Of a stretch of 64,000 nucleotides of DNA, positions 13,021-24,991 are shown piece after piece. The position numbers were made by a program, and so were the translations under genes. Under the pieces are notes generated by a model. That model was not told the DNA's origin, made no database searches, and worked only from the letters and a program-made list of their open reading frames with translations. Within the stretch, counting starts at the first letter, position 1. Each line of letters opens with the position of its first letter. The DNA is from Thuidium tamariscinum (Eukaryota; Streptophyta; Bryopsida; Hypnales; Thuidiaceae): contig OX344753.2 of the NCBI GenBank assembly GCA_947034885.2, positions 21,080,001 through 21,144,000 of the forward strand, in the 5' to 3' direction.

Positions 13021-13399
13021 TATACATCCTTCTAACACCCCTGTTTCAAACCCAGGTTTCCTTTACAATTAACTCTAATGACAATGAAGAGACTTTCAGA
13101 AATTAGGGCAAGGACAGCCTTGTGACTAGGGCATGATTTGTACTACAACAGAGGGAGAAATATGTGAACTTAACTCCAGCCTCAAAAACTAATTAGGATG
13201 TGAACTATAAGAAAAGGCTTGAAAATGGACTTGGTAATTATAAACCGCACCTGTAAAAGTGCTTGAAACAATGTAGAGGTTTTATTGAAATGGAACAAAA
13301 TGGGCATGGAACAAAATGTACATGCTAAAAAATTGCAATCAGAAGTCCATGCTTTTAGAGTGCTCATCAATTGAAAAGGTTGACTTGTCAAGCTTCATG

Positions 13400-13553
13400 G
13401 TGAGTTTTGCTTGGGTGGGCGTCTTGTGTTTGTATGTATTAGGGTTGGTCATGTCTATCCCTAGCCACACCACTTGTAGCGGACCAATTTGTATTGTGTT
13501 CTCTTTGGCAATAAAATTTTGTTTCATTTGTTTAAAATTTAAAAAAACAAAAA
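13400..13553 (+). mobile_element. LINE 3' UTR tail fragment
   Basis: Carries the recurring tail: CCACTTGTAGC, then TTTGTATTGTGTTCTC, GCAATAAAATTTTGTTTCAT, TTGTTTAAAA and an A-rich end. Matches the tails at 20.6, 46.5, 54.0 and 63.5 kb. The 92-aa open frame across it is non-coding 3' UTR. Confidence 0.55.
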
Positions 13554-15621
13554 AATCCGAGTTGAACATGCACCTTTTCTTTGTATATGAGTAGTTAAAA
13601 CTTGAAGTTGTTAATGAGTTGTTAATTAATCAATGTATGTGCATTGACTTCTTCTATTTGTAGTGCCACATAAATTTAATCAAAACTTGTTAGTGTTAAC
13701 AATGTGTCATTTGGGACATTCTGTGGATGCTTTAAGAAACTTTCATTCACATTTTTAGCATTCAATTAATCAATTTCTACAATAACTTGTTCTATTCAAA
13801 CACATGTGTTCATTGATTATCATTGTAGCCTATATACTAGAATAGAATAGCATCCTACACACCTTCTACTTCCACAAATCACAATTAATTCCATCCAATG
13901 TCTAAAATTTATGATTAAAATCTTTGCTGTAATGTTTCCAATTTTTCTTCCAACCCCAAATATGAAAATAAAATTTGGACTAACAAATTTTTCTAAAGAG
14001 GATTGTTTTCCCTTAGATGGACAATTTCTGAGCCTTCTACTTTACTCATAAGCCAAAGGCCCAAACCAAAGTCTAATGTAGCAATCGGAAAGCATTCAGT
14101 TCTAGCAACCCAATTAAATTGAAATGAATGTATATTTCTCAACCTAACCATACAAGATAGAGAGATTTGGCAATTTTTCTCAATTGCTACATTTTCATCG
14201 CTTGCTAAAATAGTAAATATATGTCACTGCCTTTCTATATACCATCATACCAATCATACATACCATAAGGTTAATGAGCTCATTATAAGCAAAATTATAT
14301 TACGGGTCTGTACTTTAGAACTTGAATGTATTATATATCATCATTACAATTTTGTATATAATGGATTGCCTTCCATTTGTATTTGCAATGAATTCATTTT
14401 CCTTAAATTTAATAAGAACTTACTAAGTATTTTATGTACACACATTAAAATTGTAGGATTAGGAACTATTCCTTGATTGCTTTAGAAACTCAAGTCTTGT
14501 TTTTGTTCTTCTTAAAAGCATCACCACATGCCTCACTATCCTCTCAAAAGATGCATCCACCCTGATTTGCATTTGCCCCCCCTCCTCCCCTTCTCCAAAA
14601 TGTACATGCCATTGATATTTAAAAAAAATGGTGACCTTTGAAATCACCATTGATTTCTCAAAAAAATCACAATCCATTAATATCGTGAGATTTAATCTCA
14701 ACCGTCCAAACATGGATATGGATATAGCACTAAATACATATACTATATACATCCAAATACAGATATAGTACTAAATACACAGATAGTATTGAACATATAT
14801 ACTAAATATGTATATTGAATACATATATTGAATACATGTATGGAATATATATGGAATACGTATACAGGTAAAATCTCATATTGATTGTCCATCCTATAAC
14901 CTTCTGAAAATTATATGAGGTGTGGGGGGATGCAAATTTTAAATTTTTTAGTTTTTAATTTGAAAAATTAAAAACAAATTAGTTTGTTTAGGAGGGGGTT
15001 GGGTTGAGTTAATGATTAAGAAAAAATTTAATTTAAAATTCTTTTGGGTGGATAGTGAGGCATGCTACTACTAATTAAGCCTTGAAAAATGACAATACCA
15101 CTTTAGATTGTGCTTGTCAAGACAAAAAACTACACATGAACACCTAGTCACAATATAAGTTGTGTTGTTTCTTGTTTCAATCCTACATTTTCTTGACAAT
15201 TGAGGTACTTTATAGCAGGTAGTTTTACATTCCCAACAATTTAGTCAACTTTGACTATGGACTCAATAGAAGACATCAAGGCTTGTAATAAGTGTGAGAA
15301 GAAAAAGAATCTTTAGCAAGGACTATAAGGCATGGTTGTTGTAGAGCATGAAGGCTTGAGTGTACTACTACATATCACAAGGTATCATGTGCGTCACCAC
15401 TTCTATATGCCTTGGCCAAATAGAGTGCTACAAAGGTAGGTAAACACAATACCAACAGTGGACCTAATACCACCCAAATGTAGGGCCATCATTGATTCTA
15501 CAATAAGAATCTACTATAATAGTACATGCTTTAACTTCACTTATTGTAAAGTTATTACATTTACTATTGTCATAGATTCTCATTCTATAATCAACAAGGG
15601 TCCTAAGTTTGAGTGGTATTA
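13554..15621. other. Intergenic, AT-rich
   Basis: LINE tail at its left edge, foldback relic near 14279-14400, AT repeat at 14700-14875. Nothing else recognisable. Confidence 0.5.
14700..14875 (+). repeat. AT-rich degenerate tandem repeat (AATACATATATTG-like)
   Basis: Recurrent AATACATATA, ACTAAATAC and TGGAATA blocks of about 12-25 bp. Simple-sequence origin; no coding content. Confidence 0.6.
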
Positions 15622-16346
15622 GGGGTGAATGCAAGAAACACTTGTACTATTTTCAGTCACAACTTAATTGATGATCTATTTTTGGCCATAACTTTTTTAT
15701 TTTTGCTCTAAATGACTCAAGATTTCTAGAGGAGGTACTCATGACTATCATACACCTTACATAATTTTTTCATAATTTTCAAAAATATTTTAATACTAAT
15801 ATAGTACTAGTGATTAAATGTCACAAATGACAATTTGGAGGTTTTTAGTACTAAGGAGTACCTTTTTTTTAATGATTTTGAGATGAAATTGGATGAGATG
15901 GTCTTCTAGTAGACTTCAAGCTTTACAAAGAAGGATTTTTGAAAATAGTTAATTTTATGTGGTGTAGAAATTTACAAAGTGAGCTTGAATTTTGAAACAT
16001 ATAAAATATTATTTTGATGGGTTTTTTAGTGAATGACCATCTTCTTAGAATTGTTGCAAATGGACACTTTTTATTTTTTGTGTTTACTTATTTTTAATAT
16101 TTTTCCCAAATAAAAACATGAAGGTATGCATTTTCTTAAGGTTTGGCACTTTTTCAAGTTCTCCTACTTAGAGAATTTTTCTATACAATTCCTTCCTTGG
16201 GTACCTTCGTCTTAAAGGTGTATACATAAGTCATATTTTCTTAAAATTTTAAAAATTAATTTTCTAAGTTTTATAGTATTCCAGAAAAAGTCATGAGTAT
16301 CATAGTGAAACGCAACAAATAGTACAGGTGTTTTTTGCATTCACCC
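15622..16346. mobile_element. PIF/Harbinger-like element, GGGGTGAATGC family, full copy
   Basis: 725 bp with TIR GGGGTGAATGCAAGAAACAC at the left and its inverse CCTGTACTATTTG-side GTGTTTTTTGCATTCACCC at the right, flanked by TTA on both sides. The 3-bp TTA duplication and G-run ends fit a non-autonomous PIF/Harbinger-type element. AT-rich interior without a transposase frame. Confidence 0.8.
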
Positions 16347-16889
16347 TTAGGTCAATAGTTGGTATTAGACTAGCCTTCCTTAGTAGTGATTTTGATAGTG
16401 AATTTTGTTTTTTCTAAGGAGGTTGCAAACAACATATAAAGTCAAGTGACATGTTTTAGTGCAATAACTTAGTCAATGGTACCATCACCTTCTTGTAGCA
16501 ACAAAGAATAAGGTAAAACAATACATTGTGGTTAGATAAAGAAGTTTTGTTTCATATTCTTCTTGAAGTTTTTCAATTTTTTCTTACATGAAGACAAGGG
16601 TGATGAACAACAAAGGTGATTGAAATTATATTTTTTTCAACAAGGTATCAATTTGCTAAGAATTTTTGAAGTATTGAATGCATCATCGTCCAAAAGAGTC
16701 TTCAAACTACTTTAGAAAAAACAAAATCTAAATCCATAATGCTCATCTAATTATATAAAGCTCTCACAATATTTTCTAACATAGAAGGCCTAAAAAGTCA
16801 ATTCTTACAATGAATCCATATTTAAAGTTGGAAGTTCCCGACGAGGTCACTAATCACTCTAATATTGTCAAAAACTAATTAAATTCTTT

Positions 16890-17150
16890 TATTTTTATGA
16901 AGTGTCAAAGTCAAAGTATGAAATGTTATAGTAGTACTCCATATTTCAACTTTCATCTAGGCATTGTATAGAAAATATTATATTAGCACATATTTCATAT
17001 TTATAATTTAATTTTCATCCATTATTTGGCAATTTCATCCAATCCTTTAAAAAAAAATTGGCAATTTCATTAAAAATTTTACTATTTATTTTCTATGGAC
17101 TTGATGCAAGGCTCATTTTTTTGGTGCAATTTGACAACAAATCATGAAAA
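16890..17150. mobile_element. Older copy of the hAT-type MITE
   Basis: GAAGTGTCAAAGTC, TATTAGCACATATTTCATAT, CATCCATTATTTGGCAATTT and TTTTTTGGTGCAATTTG line up with 50795-51050 in order. The terminal CAGGG is lost. A small piece of the same segment is at about 42465-42500. Confidence 0.6.
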
Positions 17151-17887
17151 AAAACTCATTGATTGTCATGTAACATGTTGATTGTCATCCAAATCTCATA
17201 TATTGAAAAAATTGATAATGGATTGTTTTATCTTACTTTTTGCAATGAAAAGATGTTAGATTACAACAGTGGTTAACCATGTCTTTAAAGGTGACATTCC
17301 AAATTCCCATTTGGCTAGATCACATTAGTTTTCTATATTATATAACAACTTTCAAAAATTTGATATTTTTCTCATATAGCAACAATTACACATTCAAAAT
17401 TTAACTTAAATTTTTTATGATAAAATTCTTTTATGAAATTTTAATGATTTTATTACGTCATTTTTTCTTGCATAAATTATAGTAATTATAAAAGTTTTAA
17501 AATATTATAAAATATTAATCAAAATTACAAATTACACTAAAATATTTTCATGTAATGGTGTAAGTGGTGATTCTTTGAGCTCAATTGTTGAAATAGAATG
17601 AACTTTTATATATGATTGTGGTGTATTTAAATCTTTTAAGATAGTACCTTGAAGTTGTTACAAAAATTATAATTTCATTAATTTTGGAAATAAATAAATA
17701 ATAGATTATTGAAACTATATTTTTTTCATCAAGCTTGAAGACATTTTATGCCAAGAAGTATATGGAATTCAAGTTTGATCTTGAAAACCATGCTTATTTG
17801 GTAAGTTTGTCTTTCAAGGGTTAAAATGGCATGTCAAAATGTCTCATTAAAGAATGCTCACGAGTTATTGTTATTGTAAGAAACACT

Positions 17888-18198
17888 ATGGCGAATTTTG
17901 TTAAAACAATGATATGACATTAATTTGACATTTTTTACACTTTAGACCGTGCAGTCTGAAATCTAAACCAGTCATAGATTTTTGAAATCTATATGTGTCG
18001 TAGATGTCTAAAATCTATACCTGTCCAAGATGTTTTAGCCCACATAGTCTGAAATCTAAAAAATCATAGATCTTAGAAATCTACATATGTTTTAGATGTT
18101 TGAAAATCTATACTTGTCCTAGATTTTAGCTTCTAGTTCAGATTGCGCGGTCTAAAAAATGGCATAGTGAATATTGCCTTTTTATCAAAATTCACCAT
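17888..18198. mobile_element. MITE, ATGGCAAATTT family, copy 2
   Basis: 311 bp, ends ATGGCGAATTTTGTTAAAA and rc TTTTTATCAAAATTCACCAT, flanked by CACT on both sides. The interior repeats CTGAAATCTAAA / ATAGATTTTTGAAATCTA blocks. Non-coding. The superfamily is not settled. Confidence 0.75.
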
Positions 18199-20389
18199 CA
18201 CTTTACATTTTTGTTTTAATTTGGTATATGTACTATAGTATTGTGACTTTTGAATGAAATAAATGATAATTTTCTTAAATGAAATAAAATATGAATAATT
18301 TGTAAAGCAATCTAAATAATATGTGAATGAAAAATTTTACCTAGAAAAAATTATCTCTAAAAGTTATGCTAACTCAAGGAGTAATGGAAATGAAAAAAAT
18401 TAGATACTTTGGAATTTGATTCTTAGAAAATAGTGAAAATTTCGAAAAAAACTAAACCAAAAAAAAGACATTTTTCCTAACTTGAAGGTGCTTCTTTTCA
18501 CTAATTTGCATCTTCAAGAAAAAAATTGTATTCTTTGCATATGTACAAAGGTTGAGTAGTATGAACACATGTGGAAAGTAGATACTTTATTGTTTTTACA
18601 AAATCTCTTCACAAATTTGTGTAACTATAGAAGAAGTTCTTGTATTCCAATTTTGACCTTCAAATTTTCATTTTTGGGTTGGAAATAGTACTAAAAACAC
18701 TCAAAATGGCTCGAGATAGACATCCAATTGGAGGAAGTTTTAAAATAGTAGAATAATTTTTTTGAACTGGAAAAAATTATTCAGTGTCTAAAACTATTAC
18801 ATGTAACTTCTTTTCAAATTTTATAAAAAATGGAAATGCTATGCAAAAGTTATTAGCAAAAAACCACATATCAAAGGCCTAGGGGCCATGAAAAAGGACA
18901 AATGTTTCTTGCAACAACCATTACAACTTGTCCTAATTCATTGAACTTAGGAAGTGTTTCACTCTCTTTGTTTTCAAATAGGCCTCTTGAACTTGGGTGT
19001 GCCAATTAAACCTCATGTTCTTTAAAGTTGATTTGAAAAGGTCATGTGAAGGCTTTCATTAGTCCTATTTTATATATCTTCCAATGGACATGAGGCCTTT
19101 CATTAGTCCTATTGAAGTGACATAGAATTTGGACCCTTTTGAATTTATATTTTAACAATAAGATTAATGACTTTGTTATCAATGTTTTCAACAATACAAC
19201 AAACATCTATTTCAAGATGGATGGAAGGATGCTTGGATCGAGTAGGTATGTGATTCCAACTTTTGAAGTTCACCAAATCCTAATCAAATTTACAATGTCT
19301 TAGTTGCTAATTTGATGCATTGGTCTTTCACAAGAATTCTACATGATTTGAAATTTAGGAACTTTGTAGAAGTTGCAACTTCAAAATAGTAGAAATTTTA
19401 GATTTATTGAATTTATTGAATTAGCATTAATTTTTTTCAAATATAAAGAGTTGGCATAAAATAATATGAAGCTTGTATGAAAAATGGTTTAAAAGTCACA
19501 TGTAGTGTGGTCAACATTTCATACATTCAAAGTCATACAAACTTTTCAACAATAAAAAGGGACTTATTCTTGATGCTAGTTTTGAGGGACAAAGGGATGT
19601 AATGTATGTACACCTAAAACCAACAAATTAAGAAAATTGACATTGTGTATCTAAATCCTATCTTTAGGTGCATCAAATGTAGTCTACAACAAGAATATGT
19701 AATTTGATTTAGGATTCTTTTTTATTTTGGACCACACATACCTTTCTCAATGATTCCTAAACCATTGGCTTTCAACCATGTGCTATAGAAATGATCCAGT
19801 TTCTATAGCTTCTCACAAATTGTAGAACCAATAGAAATAGCTAAAGTAAAATAGTCCATTGGTCAAAATTAGGGATCTACTCTCATGCTAATGTTGAATG
19901 TTAAAAAGAATTCCACATAAAGACTAGTGTAAGAATTAGTGAAAGCAATTGAAATTATTATTTTTTTCATGAAGTATGAATTTGCTATGAATTTTTGAAG
20001 TGTTCATTCCATCAAGGCGTAAAATAATTTTGGATCTACCCTAGGACAAACAAAATCTATATCCATAATGCTCATCTTACTCACCTAAAAGAATTACAAT
20101 AATTTTTAATATGGAAGGCCTCAAAAAGTCAATTCTTGCATTGAATCACACTAAAAAGTTATAAAATTCTAACGAAGTCACTAATAAATCCTTAATTGTC
20201 AAGTTAGACATTCATTATGGTCCAAATGTCATTTATTGAAGAAATTGTCATGGGATAAAAAAAAATCCATAATGAAGTCATTCCCTACATGTCTACTATG
20301 GAGTCTTATGACTACAATAGGCAATTCTACCTTATATCCATAATGATGAGTTTACCACGGAGATAGATTAGATTGGTTTGTCAAAAGTC
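18199..20389. other. Intergenic, AT-rich
   Basis: A duplicated TTTCATTAGTCCTATT at 19047 and 19099, and two related segments around 16630-16860 and 19960-20170 (AAAGTCAATTCTTGCA/ACA, CATAATGCTCATCT), which are copies of an unclassified repeat. No gene seen. Confidence 0.45.
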
Positions 20390-20612
20390 TTCAAATGCTT
20401 TGTTGATGATAGGGAGACCAACACATGCTTTCCTAGCCTTTGCCACCCTCTATTAATATTGACATCTCCATCTCTAAAATATTCACTTTATAGAACATTA
20501 TCAAACCAAATTGACATTTTGTTTGCTCGTTCTACTAAGCCACTTGTGGTTGGCAGTCCTTGTATTTTTATTTTGCAATGAAATCCCAAATTTCATTTTT
20601 TTTTGAAAAAAA
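20390..20612 (+). mobile_element. LINE 3' UTR tail fragment
   Basis: Contains CCACTTGTGGTTGGC, TTTTGCAATGAAAT and TTTCATTTTTTTTTGAAAA, the family tail with a long A/T-rich end. No coding similarity is recognised upstream. It is a truncated remnant. Confidence 0.5.
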
Positions 20613-20759
20613 ACAATAAAAAAAATTGGCATTTGACACAATAGTCATGCTTGTATTGCCAATAGGCCCCCAAAATCTAGAATTGGGTTGACCCCCTTCA
20701 TTGCTTAAGGGGACAAAAAGTGTCCTAGTAGTTCAATTCAAAGTGCTCTAACTTTTGCA

Positions 20760-21217
20760 TCCAATGTTTGAATTCAATAAAACTTCTTGAAAAAGTTGCA
20801 TATACTAGTCTTATTTGTGTGGTAAAATTTTCAAATTAATCAAAGATGTAATCATTTTTTAATAGCCAATTAAAGTTCAAAAGTTCAATTTGAGTTCACC
20901 AAACTACAGTTGATAGTTGCAACTTTGGAGGTTTGTATCTCCTTCATCTAATGTTTGTTTTCATTAAAATTTACTTGGTTATATTCCTCTATAAGTCTAA
21001 TTGATGTGGTCAAATTTTCATGGCAAACCAAGTTGTTTTAAATGTTTGGGAGCAATTCAAAGTTCAAAAATTAGACATTTTTGGATTACAATGAACTTTG
21101 GCGACTTGTTTCTTCCCCATATGGTGTTCATTACTAATCATTTTGTTGAAAAAGTTGTGCATTCTAGTCTATTTTGTGTGGCTAAAATTTCATATCAATC
21201 CAAGAAGACTTTGTAAG
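20760..21217 (+). repeat. Strongly diverged tandem repeat, period about 180 bp
   Basis: Three units begin near 20760, 20947 and 21121. Each runs AATG(T/G)TT, ATTCA-T-A, TTGAAAAAGTTG or equivalent, TA-TCTA-TT-TGTGTGG and AAAATTTTCAAAT-AATC. The first two continue with AAAGTTCAAAA and CAACTTTGG / GAACTTTGG. The 71-aa frame at 21001 lies inside and is not a gene. Confidence 0.6.
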
Positions 21218-21625
21218 TGACTAAGAAGCATTTTAGTGGAAGGAGTTTTAGTCATAGACGTTTTTTTGCTATTTTTTTCTATTTCAAAGTCATATTGCTA
21301 ATAGTTCAAAGCATTTGAATGACAATTTTTTACCAATGTGTTGGTTGGTTAGTTTTGAAGTACTTTTCATTTTTAAGTTTTTTCATTTGAATGGGTTTAA
21401 AAATCAAATTTCACCTCCAAATGAGTTTTGAGGAAAATTTCAACACCTTTTTTCAATACTAAAACATTATAATCTTGCAATGTATGTAGCCAAATGAATC
21501 CAAATTTGATCCACGCATCTACAATATGCATGTTACAAGATTGTATAGTTGAGATTTTTGTAGCTTAGTGACATTTAGACTTGTAAGTTTTAAAAAGGGC
21601 AAGAGTACTTTTATCACATTAGGAC

Positions 21626-21836
21626 CACTACAAGCAAAAGGGGCATTTTAAGTATAGTCTTAGAGATAAGATTTTAAGTAATGACCTTTTTAGGAGATTT
21701 TAAGTAAGAAATATGTATCCTTTTAATAAAATTTTACTAGAAAGACACATATTTCTTACTTAAAATCTCTTAAAAAGCTCATTACTTAAAATCTTATCTC
21801 TAAGACTATACTTAAAATATCCCTTTTCTTATAGTC
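21626..21836. mobile_element. CACTA foldback MITE
   Basis: 211 bp starting CACTACAAGCAAAAGGG and ending with the inverse (CCCTTTTCTTATAGTC, last base changed from G to C), flanked by GAC on both sides. The arms pair over most of the element (TTAAGTATAGTCTTAGAGAT). CACTA ends and a 3-bp duplication define the En/Spm superfamily. Confidence 0.88.
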
Positions 21837-22025
21837 GACATTAGGCCAATGAAGAATGAAGGTATGCAACAAGCCAAGAAAACCTCTTGGCACTGCAAGT
21901 ATCTTACCAAAAGTCTTATCCACCAAATGAATGCCACTACTAACAAATGATTTAGAATATGCCTTATGCTGCACAATTTAAAAAATATCATTGACATATA
22001 GTTAATCTTCAAGTGCAGGTCTGGG

Positions 22026-22294
22026 GCGCAACGTTAAATCGTGTAATCGAAACTAACATGGCGCAGCTGAGTTTACCCCAGGGTAAACGCTGAAATTTTT
22101 TATTTTTTTCAAATTCTGAATTCATATTTGGATTCGGAGACCCCAAATTAGATAAGGAGGACCTTGACACAACCAAAAACTCAACAAAACATAAACCCCA
22201 AAACCCTCATCAACCCCTGGTAAAACCTGTTTTACCTAAGGGGGCTGGATTTACCCACGCCACGTCAGGTTTGATGGCACGATTTAACGTCTTG
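22026..22294. mobile_element. Mutator-like MITE with 10-bp target duplication
   Basis: 269 bp flanked by CAGGTCTGGG at 22016-22025 and 22295-22304. The ends share ACGTTAAATCGTG in inverse orientation, and inner blocks GTTTACCCC and GGGGGCTGGATTTACCC mirror each other. A 9-10-bp duplication is the hallmark of Mutator-like elements. Non-coding. Confidence 0.85.
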
Positions 22295-22707
22295 CAGGTC
22301 TGGGTGTCAAGTGTCGGCAACACTATTAACAATTTGCATCAAGAGGAGAAAGTTCATTGGACTTCTTTTTGTTCCACATAGTCTAACTTAAATGGTAACC
22401 AGAAAAAAAGTTCTAATTGATAACACATCTTGAATTTGTAGATCATAAGTTCATTTGTACTTGATATTCATTATTAGGAATGGTGTTAGCAAAAGTATTA
22501 GGAATGAATTTTGGTAATCCTTGGAACTAAATTCAATTATATAATTCTTAAAGAACCAGCCTACTAAATTTGGCAATATAGCAATTTTAGACATGTAAAA
22601 CTATAGTAAAACTACGTGTAATTGAAGATTTTCATATACTGGGCACAAATTTTAATAGAAAGGTGTGGATGAGGAATATCTTTCATGAGCATTACAATTT
22701 ATGGTAC

Positions 22708-22993
22708 ATGACAAATTTTGTTAAAATGGTGGTATTCCAAATACCATTTTTTAGATTGCATGGTCTGAACCGAAAATTGGTATTCAAGATTGGTACAGAT
22801 TTTCAGACATCTAGGACTTATATAGATTTCCAAAATCTATGACAGATTTAGATTTTAGACCGCATGGTTTGAAACATCTTAAACATATATAGATTTCAAA
22901 ATTCTATGATAAACGTAGATTTTAAACTGCATGGTCTAAATTGTCAAAAGTATCATACTAATGGAATACCACCATTTTAATGAAATTCACCAT
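22708..22993. mobile_element. MITE, ATGGCAAATTT family, copy 3
   Basis: 286 bp, ends ATGACAAATTTTGTTAAAAT and rc TTTTAATGAAATTCACCAT. The inner GGTGGTATTCC / GGAATACCACC extends the inverted repeat to about 30 bp. The clear target duplication seen in copies 2 and 4 is missing. Confidence 0.75.
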
Positions 22994-23680
22994 GAATGTA
23001 GAAATATGAGTTATAGTCTAATATGCTAGTTTTTTTCCTTCTCGTAAATGGGTAGTTTGGGCATATTTGGACAAATCACTTTTTTCGAAAATAAGAATTT
23101 GAAATTGCTTTTCTTCATTTACATATGTTTGAAAAACTTTGAATCATTCCATTTTGATCAATGAGTCAAAAGTTATGAGGAGTTTTTTTTAGCGGACAAT
23201 TATGGATTCTCTACTCCAAAATAAACTTTGAAGTCCCTTAATTTATTCAATCTTCAATGTTTTTTGAAAAAAATAAAATCATAGAATGCATATTGTTTAT
23301 TACAACATTGCAACCATTGAGATGGTCATTTTTCAATTCCACAAATAAATTATTAACAATTTTGTATTTCAAATCATTTTTTTTACTTACCATTTTTTTC
23401 CTTTATGTTGTACAATTTCAAATAATTAAATTTTTCTTAACCAAGTACCCTACTTGGCTTCAATTATGAATCCAAAGAAGCACCACCCTTGGGGACCATT
23501 TTTCATATAATTGCCACCTAAAGTATAGTTGCACTTTTTTCTACAAGGTGAAAAAATTTATTTTTGAATGTTCAAATGCTAATATCTAGCAATCTATTTG
23601 GTGGATCCTCTAAATTTTTTTCACATGTTCTCAAACCAGTTTACTACAAGATCCTACAGTTATAAATCTCAAAAAAAATA

Positions 23681-24246
23681 CTCCCTCTGTCCCAAAATGA
23701 TCTTCCTGTTGGCCTTAATTTTTTGTCCCAAAATGATCTTCTTGTTGCCTTTTGTGTTATGAAAATTTGTCAAATTTGGATTTTAATTCTTGTTCAAGAC
23801 TAGCAAAACAACTTTAAGCAATAATTTCCCTTCCATTCATAAAATCATCTATCAAAAGACAAAAGAAATGACTAAAGGGGTTAATCAACATTTTTTGTTT
23901 GTATTTTTTGCATCTCTTTGAGTGTTGCCTACTTGAAGGAGGTGAAGCTTTGGTAGGTGGAACAAAGGTTCACACATGGTCTTAGGTTCATACTAATCAC
24001 CCACAAAATAACAACCTCAAATTCAAAATTTAATTGCCTACTGGTGCTTTTTGAAAATGCCTCCAAAATTCTACTTTTCTATATTCTAAAATTACACTTT
24101 GGAAAAGGTTTTTAAAACTCAAAGTTTCAAGATACTAAGAGTGAACAAAGCTTTGCTTACAAATCCAAATGGGACTTTAAATGTTATTTTTGACCTTAAT
24201 CAATAATATTTTGTTAAATAGGAAGATCATTTTGGGACGGAGGTAG
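23681..24246. mobile_element. Stowaway-type (Tc1/mariner) element
   Basis: 566 bp, TIR CTCCCTCTGTCCCAAAATGA continuing with TCTTCCT, matched by rc CTACCTCCGTCCCAAAATGA at the right, with TA on both sides. The CTCCCTCCGTCCC terminus is the signature of plant Stowaway elements. The terminal CCAAAATGATCTTC is repeated directly at about 23729-23742. It is longer than usual for a Stowaway MITE and has no transposase frame. Confidence 0.92.
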
Positions 24247-24654
24247 TATCTTTTAAAAAGAATTTGGTAGCAATACTGAAAAAAACAGTTTTAAACTATT
24301 TTTGGGAGTGAACATAGTTAAGGAACTTAGACCATCCCCACTGCAGCTCAGAATTTGGCTCAAACTGGGTATTTGGCCGGGTCAGCCAACTATCTGTACC
24401 CCACCCCACGCAAAATCAGACTCAAAATATGGCCGGGCGCGGCCAAATTTACTGGGCAGACGGGAAAATACTGAGTTTTAGCCAGGGGCCGGAAGGGAGT
24501 TTGACTGCACTTTTGACCCCGAAATCGAGGTACAAACCCTGCTGACCTTCCAATTTCAATTTTTTTTTTTCAAAAATGAAATGTTTACAAGCAATTTCAT
24601 ATACAAAAATGAGACAATTTTTATCTCACAAAAAGATGAGTTCATAGTCTCTTT

Positions 24655-24843
24655 TATCCCATATGGATTGAGACTCCTCCCTCCACCCCAAGAGGATGTA
24701 GGGAGTTCCACTTCTCATGGAAACTCATGCCTCCGTACATTCACAATGAAGTGTATGTAGGAGGAAGTGAGTTTTCAATGGAGTAAGGCTCGTTATATCC
24801 CCATGGGGTGGAGGGAGGTGCTCCAACCCATGTGGGATATATG
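24655..24843. repeat. Degenerate inverted repeat next to the perfect palindrome
   Basis: 24655-24740 (TATCCCATATGGATTGAG, CTCCCTCCACCCC) is an older inverted copy of 24749-24843, centred near 24745. The same unit thus occurs three times in alternating orientation, the last arm being 24917-24991. Confidence 0.8.
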
Positions 24844-24991
24844 AATTCCAACAAGTTGGAACTCAAAATTTGGAAATTTGAATTTCCAAATTTTGAGTTC
24901 CAACTTGTTGGAATTCATATATCCCACATGGGTTGGAGCACCTCCCTCCACCCCATGGGGATATAACGAGCCTTACTCCATTGAAAACTCA
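24768..24991. repeat. Perfect palindrome with 111-bp arms
   Basis: 24768-24878 and 24881-24991 are exact reverse complements, separated by 2 bp at 24879-24880. The pairing was followed base by base from the centre outward and stops at 24767/24992. It lies inside the Harbinger-type element. Confidence 0.95.

Noticed and set aside
13316-13594. 92-codon plus-strand frame with Met start
   Set aside because: It runs through a LINE 3' UTR tail, and similar frames recur in other tails.
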